A stretch of 64,000 bases of DNA from Gamsiella multidivaricata (Eukaryota; Mortierellomycota; Mortierellomycetes; Mortierellales; Mortierellaceae): NCBI RefSeq assembly GCF_025024155.1, contig NW_026251715.1, positions 62,001-126,000 on the forward strand, read 5' to 3'. Under the pieces are notes generated by a model. The model saw only the letters and a program-made list of their open reading frames with translations, made no database searches and had not been told where the DNA came from. The position numbers and the translations under genes are program-made. Below are positions 1-13,600 of the stretch, piece by piece; the stretch's first letter is position 1; each line of letters begins with the position of its first letter.

Positions 1-313
1 ATACTTTTGTCATGATGGCTACAGCTTTCTCAGCATGAGCGACTGAATCTGAAAGGCGCGAAAACGAGCCCATTTTGAGAAGCAAATCAAACTTCATTTG
101 TTTATACTCGATACCGGCGCTGCCTTGCACAGTATAGAGATGTAGCTTCCCTTTGACGGGCGCATGTATTGTGAACCAGACCATCCCATTTTCGCTTCGT
201 TTTTACTGCTACATCACTGTAGTACAAACATTTTGAGAAGCAGGGAGTTTTTTAACAACACGTTCTGTGCTAATTTCGTCGCGTCAAAACAATCATTATT
301 CTATCGGAAGTAA
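1..313. other. Downstream flank of exportin-4, no gene seen
   Basis: No reading frame with coding character was found here. The stretch is the region beyond the exportin-4 poly(A) signal at 314-319. Confidence 0.5.
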
Positions 314-319
314 TTTATT
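314..319 (-). terminator. Poly(A) signal AATAAA of exportin-4
   Basis: The plus strand reads TTTATT, so the minus strand carries AATAAA about 70 bp beyond the exportin-4 stop codon at 385-387. That is a normal position for a 3' end signal. Confidence 0.45.
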
Positions 320-384
320 AAAGAGCACTCAGGAGGAGCCATAGTTAAGACCGGCGCTCCACCTTCCTTCCTTCCTTCTTTCCT

Positions 385-3300
385 TTACTTCACCCGTAAA
401 ACACCACGCACGCCCATTAGGAACCTCATAAAGACCTCCCTCCTGGCCGGCGTCATGGCAACATCCCTAGGCGTCAACTCTCTCTGTCCAACAACATCTT
501 GCGTCGGGAAGGCCTCCGAAAGATGTTGGAATGAGCCCGATAACCGTTGTTGCAACTCGGGCGTCAGGGGTGTCTCACTCGCTCCAAGCATCTCCTGGAT
601 CAGCCCACCATAGGCCTCCTGCCTTGCACACACTAGTGCCAGCACGCACGAGCCCGCCACATCGACTAACTCCATATCCAGCTTCTTAAACAATAGCTGC
701 TCAAATGTCAACTTCAGGAACTGATCCAAATGGATTCTTAGTCCTGCAACGTATTCTGTCGAGTTACGGAAAGTAGCATTACACGCATACAGGGCCAATG
801 CTGTGATGGCTTGGAAGGTCAAGTGCGACACTTCAAGGATATTGTGGTCGATGCCGAATTTGAGGGAAGCCATCAGGTTGTTAAGCAGATCATTCGGTAG
901 TTCGATAAGGCTTCCTGGGTACGACTCGACTAGCCTGGAAATCAGACGGATATAGAGTGTGCACAACCTTGGGATTTTAAGCATGTTCTCCTTGATCATG
1001 GGAATCAAAATATTGATGCCGGAAAAGACGACGGTTGATGGCGCGACGGCGTTAGGCGCATGTGCCAGCATCTGGTCCACGCCCCGGACCTCCAGAAGAC
1101 TCAGCAACATCTCCAATACAACCGAAACGTCGCTGTACGGCTCATCCTCTGCTTCCTCCCAAGCGATTGCTCGCTTATTGCCGAGATTTGCTGCCGAGAA
1201 TGTCTGCAAGAGTTTTAAGAGGCAGGTGTGAAAATAACTGACTTGGTCTGCAGAAAGGACCATAAAGTCGAGGTTTCTGATCAAATCGGTGTAGAGCCTC
1301 AGCACCAGGATTTGGACCTCGGGAAAGTTGTTGTAGACCCTCACCAGATCCACGAACGACTCAAAGAAGCGAGAGCAGAAGTTGTAGATCATCGGAGTAT
1401 TAACATCTGTCAGTGCCAATGCTAGTCCATTGAACATCTATTCGAAGAATGATGGAATAGAAGATATTAATTGATGTTCATGTGAATGAATTGGTGGGAA
1501 ATAAAGCCGCACCTGTTTGGGCACGGTTCGTTACCTCTAGGCCATTCATGATCTGGCTCATGACTTCAGGAGTTTGGTATCTGCTCTGGAATGACTTGTC
1601 GTGTAGAACAGCCGCAAAGCGTGTCTCGATAGCCGTTGAGATCAGGTTGAAGTAATGTCCGTTCAGTTGCTCGGTAGGGGCGTACGAGATAATATTTGTG
1701 ATCGACTGAATAAGCGAGCTGAAGATAACAAATGACAAAGGTGCCTTGATTAGTATTTCATGCGACCTCGCAGGCGAAAGTTCAGGACGCGCTGCATGAT
1801 AAAAACAAAAGAAGCACATACTTGTGGATGACTTCAGGGAGGACAGAGAGGTGATCGATAAAGAAGCTAACGAGCGGAGGAAATTGTTCTATAGTTGTAA
1901 TTGTACAGTTGAAAGATTAGCACATTATGCTTCCGCGCAGCTACTGGACCGCTTTGCCCATGCCAACTTCACATCCACTCACCAGACTGTAGAAGCGCGT
2001 TTCGTACAGAGGATCTCTGTCCGAATGTGTTCATGAGCGCGATAATCTATTCATGAATCGTAGTGTCACATTAGCATTCATTGCCTAGTCACGTCCGCGG
2101 CTTTGAAAGCAACAAACCAGATAAGCAGCCATACCTGGACCAAGACATCGGGGTCCGCGTTCCACATGATAAAATTGATGCGCAGTTTGATGATCAGAAA
2201 CTCCAGGATAGAGCTACCTTTGCCCCCCTGAGACGCCTCTCCATATGATTGCAAGAGATTGGAGCTAGATATTTTCAGAAAGTAATAAGCATTCATTTGT
2301 CAATACTTCACACTGTTCCTTGTTTTAGCTATACTTGTCATGTCAGACGGCTTACCTAAGGCTTGCGTAGTTTTCTGGACCGATAAAGAGATACGTCTTT
2401 ACCCATCGCTCAAGGAACCAGAAGAGTGAAAGAGCGACCTGAGGACTGCACGATATTGCCTGATGACCATATGAAGGAGGTATAAGTCGAGATATGTTAG
2501 AGACGATGGGCCATAGAAGCGAAATCAGAAATGTCTATAGTATCAAGTACCTGCGCGGAGTGAGAGTCAAGTGAAACAGAGTCCAGGAGACTCATCAGGT
2601 TGCTGAAAATGTTGACGAGCTGATCCTGCGCCAGGGCCTGGCTCTTCGAGAATTCATTAAGGGTGTCCGGTACGAGCGCTGTCTCTCCGACGTTATTGTC
2701 CGCAAATACATATCCTGTGATAACAATCAGCCAGTGCAGATGCTCATACAAGAATGTAACATAATCAGGATGGCTACCATCGTGCGTCGTTCTGAGAAAG
2801 TTTTGAAGACGCTCGATGCGATCGTGAAGCAGACTCTGAAGTCGGAGTAACGTGTTGTGAGGATCTAGTCTGGCCAAGGCTGCAATCGAAATCAGCTGGT
2901 CGCCATAAGTCTCCCAATCCTGGAATCCATCGCTCTCCTCATCCACCAGGGCATTGAATTTTGCAAGCTCCAGTCTAGTATCGACATATTTCTCCACGAT
3001 ACGGTAGCTGATACTGTGAAAGAACTGCAGCAGGTTCGTGGCGTCCGCAACCAAAGCAGGCGAGTTGTGATCCGAGATGGCAGCTTGCGAATCCTGCACC
3101 AGTTTAACCCAGGTCACTAGAAGTTCATCGAATGCCCCCATAAGACTCTCAGACTCCTCAGGAACCTTGGCTGACTCGTTCAAGCAGTGGATGGTAAGCA
3201 AGGCAACTTGGTTTAAAAAGTCAAAACGTTCAGGCACAGCGCAGATCGTTTGGATTGAGTGGAAAGACAGCAACTGACGGATCATCTCTGTGATAGCAAT

Positions 3301-4873
3301 CATATTTTCCGTGTAATCTGCCTGCAGGCACTCGTCCGATGAGCAAGATGCCACACTACCAGGTCAAACATATTCGTACAATTAGAACATATGTTTTTAC
3401 TCGATATATATCCCACTCGGCCAGTAGTATTGATTCATACTTGTTGATAAGGGCCAATAGTCCCTTCATCACTCCGGAAATGTGATGGATCGCGGCCTCT
3501 TCGGCGACAAAGATGGCTCCGTGAAGACCGCAAAGCTGAATTAGGCATTGCCGGACACGGTGTGTCATAATATTGTCGTCCTGGACCAGCGGGAACAACT
3601 ATCCTCAAAAATGATACGACAAATTCGTAAGATTGATGAGCAGATTTCCATAGGCAACGACCCAAATGTTGCTACATACTTACAGTAAAGAACATGGAGA
3701 GGACGTCGGCGTTAACAAGAACTGACCGCCAGCTCGCAGGATAGACAATAGTCCTTGTAAAGTCGTCCTCGTCATCTGCAAATGTGCCCGCTAGAACTGG
3801 TTGACCTACAAAAAGTGAAATTGATCGAGGAGTCGAGTTAATTCAAACCTTTCAATGCGATTTCCTACAAGTGTGTTGGAATGTGATTTTCTCTCCGATA
3901 CAAGCGCATACTGTTTGAAGAGAAGTCCCATTGTAAGATCGACTCGAGCAGCAAGATCGAAAGACTAAGCAGCGGCTTCTGAGATCCCGACACTTCCTGA
4001 CCAGGGATCGAAATCAGATCATGCAGTTGCTCGTGCAGGACCTTGAGTGCAGCCTCAAAGATCAACCTGAGGTGTCGCTCCTCAAATGAAAGTTTAGTCC
4101 TATAATGGAAGTCCCATGTCAATCCAACGCTGCTCGCCTTTCCTCTGCTAGAAAACTCGTCCACGAGTGCATGCGCCAAGGTAAGTCCAATCTTCCTTTC
4201 CTGATCGCCCATAGATAGAAGTTGGATAATGTGGTTGTAGACGACATCCTGCTCCTTTTCCGAAGCCTCGAGCCATCCACGCTTTGAGATCACGGCTATG
4301 GCTTGGTAGATCTGCTTGGCGACCCAAGAGACAAGTCTGGGATGCTCGAGGTTGTACTGGATGAGGTACGCCTGCAAGTGATGAATGTCCTGCTTCTGGT
4401 ATAAACCGTATTCCCGGACGATGGCTCCAGTGATTCCTGAGGCGGCATGAAACTGAACCATCGGCGTGTTGGAGTTGGCTAGACGAATCAGATACAATGC
4501 AAGAAGTGCATAATAACAGTGGTCAATCATTCGTCCACCATGCTTTAACAGTAACGAAAAAACATGGCATTATGGTCTTACCAAGAAGATACTGGCAGAC
4601 AGGCACAATGTTGGCGCTGTGCTTGAAGTCAATCAGAACCTTCTCGGCCTGCTCTCGAGTCGCTGGATGCTATTCATGCAGGATCGACAGTTGAAATATG
4701 AATAAAGGGCGAAGTCGAACAAAATAACGATGCTCTAAGAATCCTGAGCTGGTCATAACGAGCCGTCCAGCAATCAGATCTGGCTCCGAGAAAAAGTGAT
4801 AGCATGAATGTCTCTCTACCTGCGTCTCCACACAGGCCTTTTCGATGGTGGCCAATACAGTTGGGTAGTCCAT
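385..4873 (-). CDS. XPO4: Exportin-4 (karyopherin beta family nuclear export receptor)
   Basis: Exportin-4 is a HEAT-repeat karyopherin that exports eIF5A and Smad3-type cargo with RanGTP; the cargo list is family knowledge. The protein is read in at least eight exons on the minus strand. The chosen start is the ATG at 4873-4871 (MDYPTVLATIEKA), because the next exon from about 4672 (HPATREQAEKVLIDFKHSA) aligns with the exportin-4 N-terminus. The exon ending near 3865 (QFHAASGITGAIVREYGLY, then WVAKQIYQAIAVISKRG), the middle exon 2497-3354 (LYEHLHWLIVITGYVFADN) and the last exon 385-1437 (ending GVRGVLRVK) all match the family in order, so it looks full length. HEAT-type helices cover the whole protein. 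Some internal exon borders were not fixed to the base. No key block looks missing. Confidence 0.85.
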
Positions 4874-5419
4874 GGTCCTCTGATGGCGAGTGAGCAAAGG
4901 ATCAAATTGTGACCAGACCGTCGTTCTGATCTTTTGCTCATATGGTTTACAATTTTGTACGATCAAAATCCATTTCTGTGACGACGAGCATAACGAAAAA
5001 AAAATGCGTTCAAAAAACTAGTCCTCCTTTTTTTTAATTTCCTTTCCCAAGCTGTAAAAGGTCTCAAATTGAACGCATTTTTGGCTCAAGAACGCAAGGT
5101 CGGTAAAGCATAATAGGACATCTTGTTTTTTTCGGTTTCTGATAACGATACAATATTCTCAGCAATGTCGCTACTATATCCTCAGAACTCTGCCTGCAGA
5201 AAATCTTACAAAAGCATAGTTTTTTTTGTACAGATTCTATGGTGTTTATTATTCTAGTATCATTACATATATTAGTATTACAAAAAGTGCATGCAGCAAG
5301 AATAAAGGACAAGAGTTGACATCTCCCTTCGCCCAAATATCCCTTCCACCCCTGCTGCCTCGCCTAATGGCTCCAAAAAGAAAAAGTCCATCCTAAAACT
5401 GGGCGGCTCTTCCACTTGT
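4874..5419. other. Intergenic between exportin-4 start and Ser-rich gene end
   Basis: AT-rich, with A- and T-runs (for example 5022-5034). Short open frames on the minus strand have no coding character. It should hold the exportin-4 promoter and the 3' end of the Ser-rich gene upstream. Confidence 0.4.
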
Positions 5420-5977
5420 TTATGAAAGCTGGAACGACACCAGTTTGTTCATTTGATCATCGTCGCAGACTGAGGGCATCATCCAGGGCGAGAGCGGACG
5501 TCGAACCGTATTCGTATTCGTGTTTGCGGCGGGCATCAATCCGCCGGCGGAGGTCTGACTTATCGTAAACGGATCCGAAACATGGATGGCCTCGGGAGTG
5601 CTGGGACGGGACGAGTTTGGCGTTGCGTTCGCGGAGAATGATAAGGAGACAGAGGATGAAGACGACGCTGTGCGGATCATATGGGACATGGTTGAAAACA
5701 TGTTGGCAGTCGGGCTGGGCGTTAATGGTGTCATGGCCGACGATATCGAAGCATGGGGAAACAGGCTGTGTTTTGCGCTCGAGCTTGAGGAGGAATGTGC
5801 CGCTGTCACGGTTGTGCTATTAGCGGAAGGGAGAGATATTGAGGGGAGGGAGGAGGGAACAGCAGGGGAGGCAGCTTTGGTATCTAGCGAGGATAAGGAT
5901 TTTGAACCGGTGCTGTGACAGCACTGACGGGCATGAAAGTGAATAGAAGGGTCGGCGACGTCGAGAAGAAACGACAT
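5420..5977 (-). CDS. Ser/Thr-rich hypothetical protein, 185 aa
   Basis: I do not recognise this protein. The open frame runs upstream to 6034, but that first codon is TTG; the first ATG is at 5977 (MSFLLDVADPSIHFHARQCC). The product is dominated by Ser, Thr, Ala and Pro, with Ser runs (for example around residues 62-69) and several SP/TP sites (TPLTPSP, RPSTPEA, RPLSPWM) that could be proline-directed kinase targets. No signal peptide or membrane segment is obvious from the ATG. A TATA box lies 188 bp upstream on the same strand, which supports a transcribed gene. It may be intrinsically disordered. It could also be a single-exon fragment of a larger regulator, but no flanking exon was found. 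Confidence 0.5.
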   Translation of the reverse strand: MSFLLDVADPSIHFHARQCCHSTGSKSLSSLDTKAASPAVPSSLPSISLPSANSTTVTAAHSSSSSSAKHSLFPHASISSAMTPLTPSPTANMFSTMSHMIRTASSSSSVSLSFSANATPNSSRPSTPEAIHVSDPFTISQTSAGGLMPAANTNTNTVRRPLSPWMMPSVCDDDQMNKLVSFQLS

Positions 5978-6164
5978 TGTGTTGTCTTGAAGATGGAATG
6001 CGAGATCGAGGAGGAGGAGGAGAAGGATGGGCAAGCTGTTCTCTGGCCTTGTGAGAGCAGGAGAGGTGTGGGCCGATGAAGGATATAGGTGCTGTCGTCC
6101 CGCGGTGATGGTTGAGGGTGAAGAAGAATGGGTGGTGGTTGTTTGGATGGATGTAGATGGCCGG

Positions 6165-6170
6165 TTTATA
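6165..6170 (-). promoter_or_regulatory. TATA box (TATAAA) of Ser-rich gene
   Basis: The minus strand reads AAATATAAACCGG. A start of transcription about 30 bp downstream would give a 5' leader of roughly 150 nt before the ATG at 5977. Confidence 0.45.
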
Positions 6171-6863
6171 TTTGCAAAAAAGGGTCCGTCCCTCTGCGGG
6201 AGACCCGGCCTAAAAATATTTTTTCCACTTGATTGACCTGAAACGCCTGTTTCTATTTCCGTTCACTTTCCCATTGCGGGAAGCACGGGCCAGAGAGCGG
6301 GGTCTACCCACGAATGCGATTGGACCAGGTCGTTCTTTTTCCATCTGTACGGCCATATCGCATACGTGCATGGCCCTCGACTGGTGTCTGCCACTCGAGT
6401 CCCATCGTGAGTCTCACCCGTCTGCTTTCAGGAACGCACTCTAAACACGCTCCTCCTTCCTCAGGGGAGCATCATGGGGCCTAATGATCATGTCATGAGG
6501 CCATCCGCTGTTTGGATTCAACTCCCCCGCATCACAACGTCGCCTTTACTGCTGACTGACTGCTCCAACGCCGCTCAAAAACATATGCATATGAGCATGA
6601 GTTTGAGCAACAATCGATATCTAGACACCCTCACAACGTCTCAATGTGGAAAACAAACAAATATAATAAAAACGAGCAGATGGGAAGAGCAGCTCTGAGA
6701 TAGTACACGAGGCATAGTGACAATAAAGCAGCAGGTCAGCCGTTGCAGCAGAAAATAAACCAAGGCTTGTAAACCATGGACACCACGTGGGTATGATGCC
6801 CACAAAAAAATAAAACATCGAACATAGAATCGAAGGAAAAGAATATTAGAATACAAAGAGAGT
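6171..6863. other. Intergenic, upstream of Ser-rich gene and 3' of PIG-O
   Basis: No supported gene. A conspicuous ATGCATATGAGCATGAG-like stretch lies near 6585-6601, and AT-rich sequence before 6864 is the PIG-O 3' untranslated region. Confidence 0.4.
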
Positions 6864-9800
6864 CTAAACAATACGTATTGAGAGAACCTGCCCGACCTCC
6901 TTCACGACCCGCGCCAGGATCGCAAGCACCGCGACCGTCACCAGGACCAGATCCATGCTCAACAGTGCACTCGCCTGGAGCATGAACCTCGGCGCAAACA
7001 CCTTCCACACCATCAAATGCCTTCTGAACATGCCTCCAGTGAAACACATGTTGGCCACCAACACCAGAGACTGGTGCATCATCATCATCAAACATAACCG
7101 TGTCAGGTCCGGGAAGAGCACCAGCTTGCCCAGTTTATCCGCCTTTGGTAGGAATTTCCACAGCACAACCAAAGGCAACGCTGCCGCGCAGAGGATGAAC
7201 GGTCCCAGTGTGTTGAGAATCACCAGCAGCGGCGAGAAGAAATAGTTGAGTGTTGGAACACCGATGAATGCGGAGGACCATTGGATCGAGGACAGTGTTG
7301 CTTGATGACCGGTCGCAAAGAAGAACAAGTTGCCCATCAACGACAACACAACCGTGGGCAGGAGCAGGTTCAGTGTGGGTGCCTGGCGATGTTTAGATAG
7401 AGCAACCGCTGCAATATTCTCCGCCGATGCAGATGCCGCTGCCTCAGAGATACCCTTCGTGCCTTCGTCTTCTTCCTCGAATTGAGTTGTCAGGGCTGCG
7501 GTCTCGGCCTGGATCCGCTCTACAATTTCCTGCTGCCACACTGCGAAATCCGCATCCCTCCAGATATCGACCAACTCCACCAGACAAGAGATCTGAGCCA
7601 AGCCGATCGAGAGCACAATCGTCCCTAGAGGTTTCTGCGTCAGGATCACAACCAGAAACACCATCGTCAGCGCCACATAGTAGCTGGCCCCGAATGCGTT
7701 GGCGTAGCCGAGGATATAAACCTTACGCTGTGTTTGTTGAGCGGCCGTAGAGGCAGTCGAATGATTGTTTCGTCGAGCTGATGTGTTATTGGTGCCACTG
7801 TTGGTACTGCTGTTCTCCAGGGATACATCCACGGTCTGTATGTCCATGCAGAGAGGGCTCGTCCACCAGGCAGCAGGGCCCACAGCCAGCGCAAACCCGA
7901 ATGCGATACGCACCAGTGTCGTTTTCGCCCACATGTACTGTCCTCCCTGATTCATTCCAGCCATCAATGGCTCAAACGTGTTGCCCACATTCGCGTTCCT
8001 GACACCATCCGCCTTCGATCCCTCAAAGTCCAAAACGGCATACAGTGTCCCCAGAATGATCCCGATACGAAGGCCATAGTCAATCCATATCAGTGCGATC
8101 CCGTTCATGGACTTTGTGCCGTTGAACAAACGCCGGATCAGGTAGGGTGTGATGACTCCGCTTGCAACCAGCATGACCAGCGACCACTGCGAAGGAACAG
8201 ACTGTTGCGCAGAAGCATAGTATGTAGGGGAGCAGAGATTCCCTTGTTCCTCGCGGCATACTGTCGATGCAGACAGTGCTCTTGTCATTACCATGAAGGA
8301 GAGAGTCAAAACTACAGCCTTGGTCCTAGCCACCTTGTCAGGGACGCGCAGCGAGAACAGGAGTCCAATCAAACCAAAGGTTTGCAGGAATCCGATCACG
8401 AACGTGCTCTCGTGAACAATGTACGAGTTTGACGCAAAGATCAGGCAGTTGACAAAGATAAAAAGGCAAGCCAAGAAACCGGAAAGCGGAGGAAGGCGAA
8501 GCACTCGTAGCGGATTCAAGCTCTCCTGTTTCGCGAACGGCCTGCTATGCATGGCCATGCTTAGCATAAATCCCACGATCGAAAACACCGACATACAAAA
8601 AACCATAATGTCAACGAGCCCCACAGACGAGTCCTGGATGAACTGAAACTTGAAAAACAGTGGCCTCAAGTACCGCGCCGATGTGATTCCCAAGAGCGTC
8701 CCAGCAGCCAAGAACCGCTCCAGGTTGGGAGGCATACCCACCGACCGAAAGAGGGTAATGTGCAATAACAAGCATAGACAACTCGCCAGCAAAACTCCTC
8801 CACCAGCTGCCATGAGAGGCACATCAAAGTGCGCCCAGATTCTCTTGCAGGAGCTCAGTGACGTACGAAGGTAGTCGGAATAAAACCTTAGCGCCTTGAC
8901 AAGGTTCTCCGTGTTCTGTAGACGACGACCCTGTCCAATCTCCTGCATGAACCGCTCTGCGTGCTCAAAGAGTTCACCAAACTCCATTTGCATCGCCAAC
9001 GCAATATCGGAGGTCGGATGAAGATCCATATAAGACTGGAAATACGTCGACACCTGGGCCGCATTTAACCGCATAGCCCTCAAAAGGTCCCTGATAGCCT
9101 GATCCGGGTTTTTGGCGGACAGGAATAGTTCCGGAATCACGGATCCCAAATTGTTGAAGGGGATGGGGAGGCCCAACAAAAGCGACAACGTGGGAACTAG
9201 GTCGATTTGAGTCACTGTCCTATAGACATTTCCTCCGGTGGGTTTAGTGTACTGCAACATGTCGCCCAAAGAAAGTCGGTCCAGCAGGTTGCGGTTTAGC
9301 AGCTTCCTCTTGGAATAGATCACCAGTCCTGCCTCAATCTCGTCGTCGCTATCTCCGCCGTGGTCACCGTGTCCGTTCATGCCGTGGTCGCCCATGATCA
9401 CGACCAAGGTGTCGTCCGAAACGCTCTTGATAACCTGCTCCAGCTGCTCGTTCATTTGTGCCAGCTTGCTCTCCATATGAGGATCGTTAGGTCCAAAGGT
9501 GTGGCCGCAGTGATCGACTCCGAGAAAATGTGCAATCAAAAGGTCCCATTTCGAGATATCCTTAAGTGCTGGTCCCAAAGCCTTAATGACTCCATTATCT
9601 AGTGTATCCAGATCGTGGGTATCCAGGGAAGGGAACGCGTGTGAGTTGTTGAGTGTCAAGACATTGGGAAACAATCCTGTCCAAGTGTCGTCGCCCATGA
9701 ACAATATCCGATCCTGGCCTCTGGATGCCTCGAACTGCGACAGCCAATTGTCCTCTTTGAGTGCGGAGGACGCAAAGTTGGACCCTGCATCAATGATGGT

Positions 9801-10476
9801 GGGGAGAGTGCCCGTGGTAAGAGCTTTGAGGCGTTGCAAAGTCGTTGTAGGTGGATCTGCGACGAATTGAAAGACAAGGGTGTTGTCAGGCTGCTTCTCG
9901 AGAAGATCGTGGATGACTGGCAGCTTGTTGAGGTAGTATGGCTCCTCTTCGTTACTTGGTAGGTCAGTATGGGGCACTACGAAACTGTAATTGGATCGAA
10001 CGCATAAAACAGCGGTCAATGGACGCCCATGATAGACTGCACACATCCTACATTGAAAAATGTAGAGAACTAACATACTCGAACCGCAAGGCGTCGATGA
10101 CAATGATAACGGCCTTTTTGTATTGCTGAGGATACCAGCACTCGGGTTGTTCCTGAGATCGTCCCCTTCCGTGGTGACTGAATACGGATTCGTCTACGTT
10201 CGTGTTGTTGCATTCACTCTTGGAATCCAAGACTGATCGCGACAGGAGGAAGCCGCGTGTGAACAGATAGATAGCGCCGACATGAATCAAAAACACCCAG
10301 AGAAGCAACTTGGCCAGACGTGTACTTGGCTTCCGTTCCTTGACCAGGCTCTCCCTTGAGGCCGTTGCACTGTTGGCTTGGTTGAGCCGTGATGCGGATT
10401 GGGCTGGCCGTGATGCTGGTGGCCCTTCGCCGGCTGCGGTCTGTGCCTGTCCCTGACGCGGTGTCCTGAATACCAT
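6864..10476 (-). CDS. PIGO: GPI ethanolamine phosphate transferase 3 (PIG-O / Gpi13)
   Basis: This ER membrane enzyme adds ethanolamine phosphate to the third mannose of the GPI anchor, the group later joined to proteins. Two exons, 10476-10079 and 9984-6864, are joined over a 94-bp intron (GTATGT donor, CAG acceptor) to give 1172 residues. The junction restores the family block VIIVIDALRFDF. N-terminal features are a short cytosolic tail, a signal-anchor (LLLWVFLIHVGAIYLF) and an alkaline-phosphatase-like catalytic domain with metal-site blocks GDDTWTGLFPN, DHCGHTFGPNDPH and MGDHGMNGHGDHGGDS. The C-terminal half is a long series of hydrophobic helices, as in Gpi13. Length is typical. The start ATG at 10476 is the first in frame and precedes a basic, Ala/Ser-rich tail. 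The only unusual feature is that variable linker. Confidence 0.93.
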
Positions 10477-10592
10477 GGAGATGTGTGGACGCTGAGAGTG
10501 CGATGATCAACGCTGCGAGAACAGGCGATGGTGCAAGGAGAACTGTATGGCTTTGAAAGGGGACTCTACGCGTGGAAAAATACAATACACTA

Positions 10593-10598
10593 TTTATT
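10593..10598 (-). terminator. Poly(A) signal AATAAA of the Atos-like gene
   Basis: The minus strand reads AATAAA about 32 bp beyond the stop codon at 10630-10632. Confidence 0.35.
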
Positions 10599-10629
10599 GA
10601 CCGCTTTTATTTTTGGTTTAATTTGGTGC

Positions 10630-13600
10630 TCATAGTATGCCCATAGGGCCAGACTTGAAATAAAAAGACGATTCCTTGGAATCGTATGGTGTCGACAAGG
10701 ATGGAGACACACCGCTCGAGGACGAACTGCTACCAGCCTTAGGGGTGACACCAGGGGATTTGATTGCAGGCGTGTGCCCGATCAGTACACTTGACTGGAT
10801 CCGCCTGTAATCATCGGCGCCCTCATCGTCGTTCAGCCCTGCAACGACTCTATCCGTGGTCGGGCTGAGAGGTTCAGAGGTCCCTGCCCGTCTGGGGATT
10901 GGAGTCTTATGAAACGGACTCGATGCACCTCGTCCAATGTCCCGATCAATAACCATGTCCTGAAGATTCATATTTTCGCGCCGGTAGTCGTTGTATGGCT
11001 GTCCATCAAAGTTCAATTGCTGTCGGTGCTGATACGCCAAAGACGGTTCATAGAAGTCATGGGGGCGCGACGCATTAACATAGTCCTTATCCAGTCCAAG
11101 ACCGAGTCCTCCTGCCATAGACATCAATGGGTCGCTATCCATGAATAGGTTTATAGAGCCATTCTGTTCCATTTTTCGCTTACTTGCACAGAATGACACT
11201 TCACCTTTGCGCATTTTGACATATCGCTCCTCCAATTTTTTTGATCCCGTCTGTGTCGGATCGCTGGGGACGGTGTCTAGTGTAGAGAGAACCTTGTTCG
11301 TGGTCCCAAGGTTCTCGATCGTCCTCGATCCAAGTCCGAGACCTTCCAAGACGACTCGTAAGGACTCTTTGCCGTCGGGGACTCGATTAGCAAAGACGAC
11401 TCGAATGCTGCGGTATAAATACACATATCCGGGCGCAGGACAGCAGAACTGTAAATGAATTGCATAGCGCAGAGTCCCGTTGCTGTTTTGGTTCGATGTC
11501 ACTGGTCCGACTCCAGGGCCTGTAGAGTAGTACTTTTGACGGAGGAAGGTCTTGGTGCCAGGTGGCATGTCCGTAAAATCATAGGGTACCAAGAATACCT
11601 TAACCACGGTCTTGTTAGGATTTTTGATCATCACTTGAACCTGACCACGAAGAGGAATACGCATACCGCCAGGCATCCGAGCGAAACGCCGTGATCCTCG
11701 GAATCCGCTGTCCAGATCCAAGTTGCCGACATATGGCAGTATTGGATCATCGTGAGTTGCAGGGGAAGTATACGCAAAGTTATGCGAGACGGAACTCGGT
11801 CCCGATCCATAGGAACTTGTCATGTTGGCACTCGACGAAAAATATGAGCTCAGGGCTGGCGAGCTCGCAAAAGACCCAAGTGGTTGGTGGTGCGAAGGAC
11901 TGGTGGAGGCGTGATGGCCGAACGTGTGAACGCTCTTCGATTGGAACGACTGAGTCGAGTAGTAATGGTGAAGGTACTGCTGGTGCGACAGAGAGTGAGC
12001 GATCGAGTGGTGAGAGTTGTGGTGATGCCCATGGTGACTAGATGAGCTATCATAGTCATAAAATACGGCAGGAAACTCTAACTGAACATGCTTGGGACAT
12101 CGTAGCTTGGGTGGACAATCCTTGTAGTCCTGATTGGCCAAAACACCAATTTGTGCTGTGAATATTAATGGTTTTGACGGCAGCGTCGACATTCTTCCTG
12201 ACAAGATTGATTCCTCATATGATCCAACGAGCGAACCAAACAGGTCGCCATGGGAGAAAGATGTCGGATTCAACGAGCTCCTGCGGAGAAATGTCGGGCG
12301 GGTAGGGGAGGGTGCGAGAGGTGGTCTGCTTTGCTGGGCTTCTGAGAGGCTCAGACGTTTCTGATCCTGTAGAGATCCACGCCGGCTGAACTGGCTTGAG
12401 GCTCCATAAGAAGATGCATCCTCTGAGTCGTCATCTAGCAATTGGTTGTGGCCATGTTCATCCGTAGTTGCAGTTTCTGCCAATGGGCTTTGCTGCCTTG
12501 TGGGGTCTGGTGAGTCATCGTTGCAAGTCATGACGATCGAAAGTCGTGAAGATCTCCTTCGGGTGATCACATGTGCCAGAGGCGATGTCGAAAACGGGGA
12601 GTGGACATGATGACTCTGTTGTTGTACAAAGGGCGGGCTATGTTGGAGGGCGGTAGGATGTTGCTGATGATGGGGCGGAGCGTAGCCCACTTTTGTCGGC
12701 ATTCTTTCCAAATCTGAAACTGGAAGGGAAACCGAATGGCTGGGTATGTCGCTTGCAATTGACTTTCTCGGCTGTGGAATAGATAATGGAGGTGACGGTA
12801 TTGATGGGAACTTATACTCCTGGATCCTCTCCTCGTTCGGCACATTATTCTGTGTATTAGTACCGTGCTTTGGTAGCAGAGACTCCTGCAAAACGCTTAT
12901 GTAACGCTGGTCTTTGGTTCCCTCAGGTGCAGTGGGGGTTGGTTGGGCGATTGAAGGCGAGAGCGAAAAAAATATACGCTCATTGCTCTTCTTCAAAGAT
13001 TGGAGTCGAGCATGCAGTTGGTCCCCTGAACTTGAGGCTGACAAGTCAGCTTGGTTCGCCTGTTGAGAGAAGGTTGAGTGCGAAGGTTGAACTGAAGTGG
13101 TTTCGCTTTTCGGGCCAGATATTTGCTCCGCAGCCTTGCAAGATGATGACTTTGGTGGCAGCGCTGATGCTGATCCTTCAGCGCACTCCGTCGATGTATC
13201 CGCCTTAACTGGCTGAGAGAGAGATGTCCATGATCCCGTGTCCTTTTGCTGTCGCCTAGTAGCCTTGGCGGCAGCGGCAGCGTCAGAGCTATGGCTCAAG
13301 CTAGACCCTTTACTTCGATGATGCCGCTTCTTTTGGACTATAATCGAGTCCTGAAAGTTCTCAGGCGCAATCCTCCCGCCAACGGATTCGTCGTACATTC
13401 CTGTTACTCGTACACATCCCCACTGCACGTGTGATGCCTCGAAATTGATGACCTTAAGAGATGCTGCCTGTACGAATTCCAAGGGTAATGTCGACTTTAG
13501 TGAAGAGACAAAAGCATTGTAGACTGTCTCCGAAGGATTCTTGATGGCTGCATTCTCGACATCATTCTGAGGTTGAATGTGTGGTGTCCTATCCTGGTGA

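Noticed and set aside
5978..6034. N-terminal extension of the Ser-rich protein (LPILLLLLLDLAFHLQ) as signal peptide
   Set aside because: The extension starts at TTG; the first ATG is at 5977, so the hydrophobic stretch is probably untranslated.
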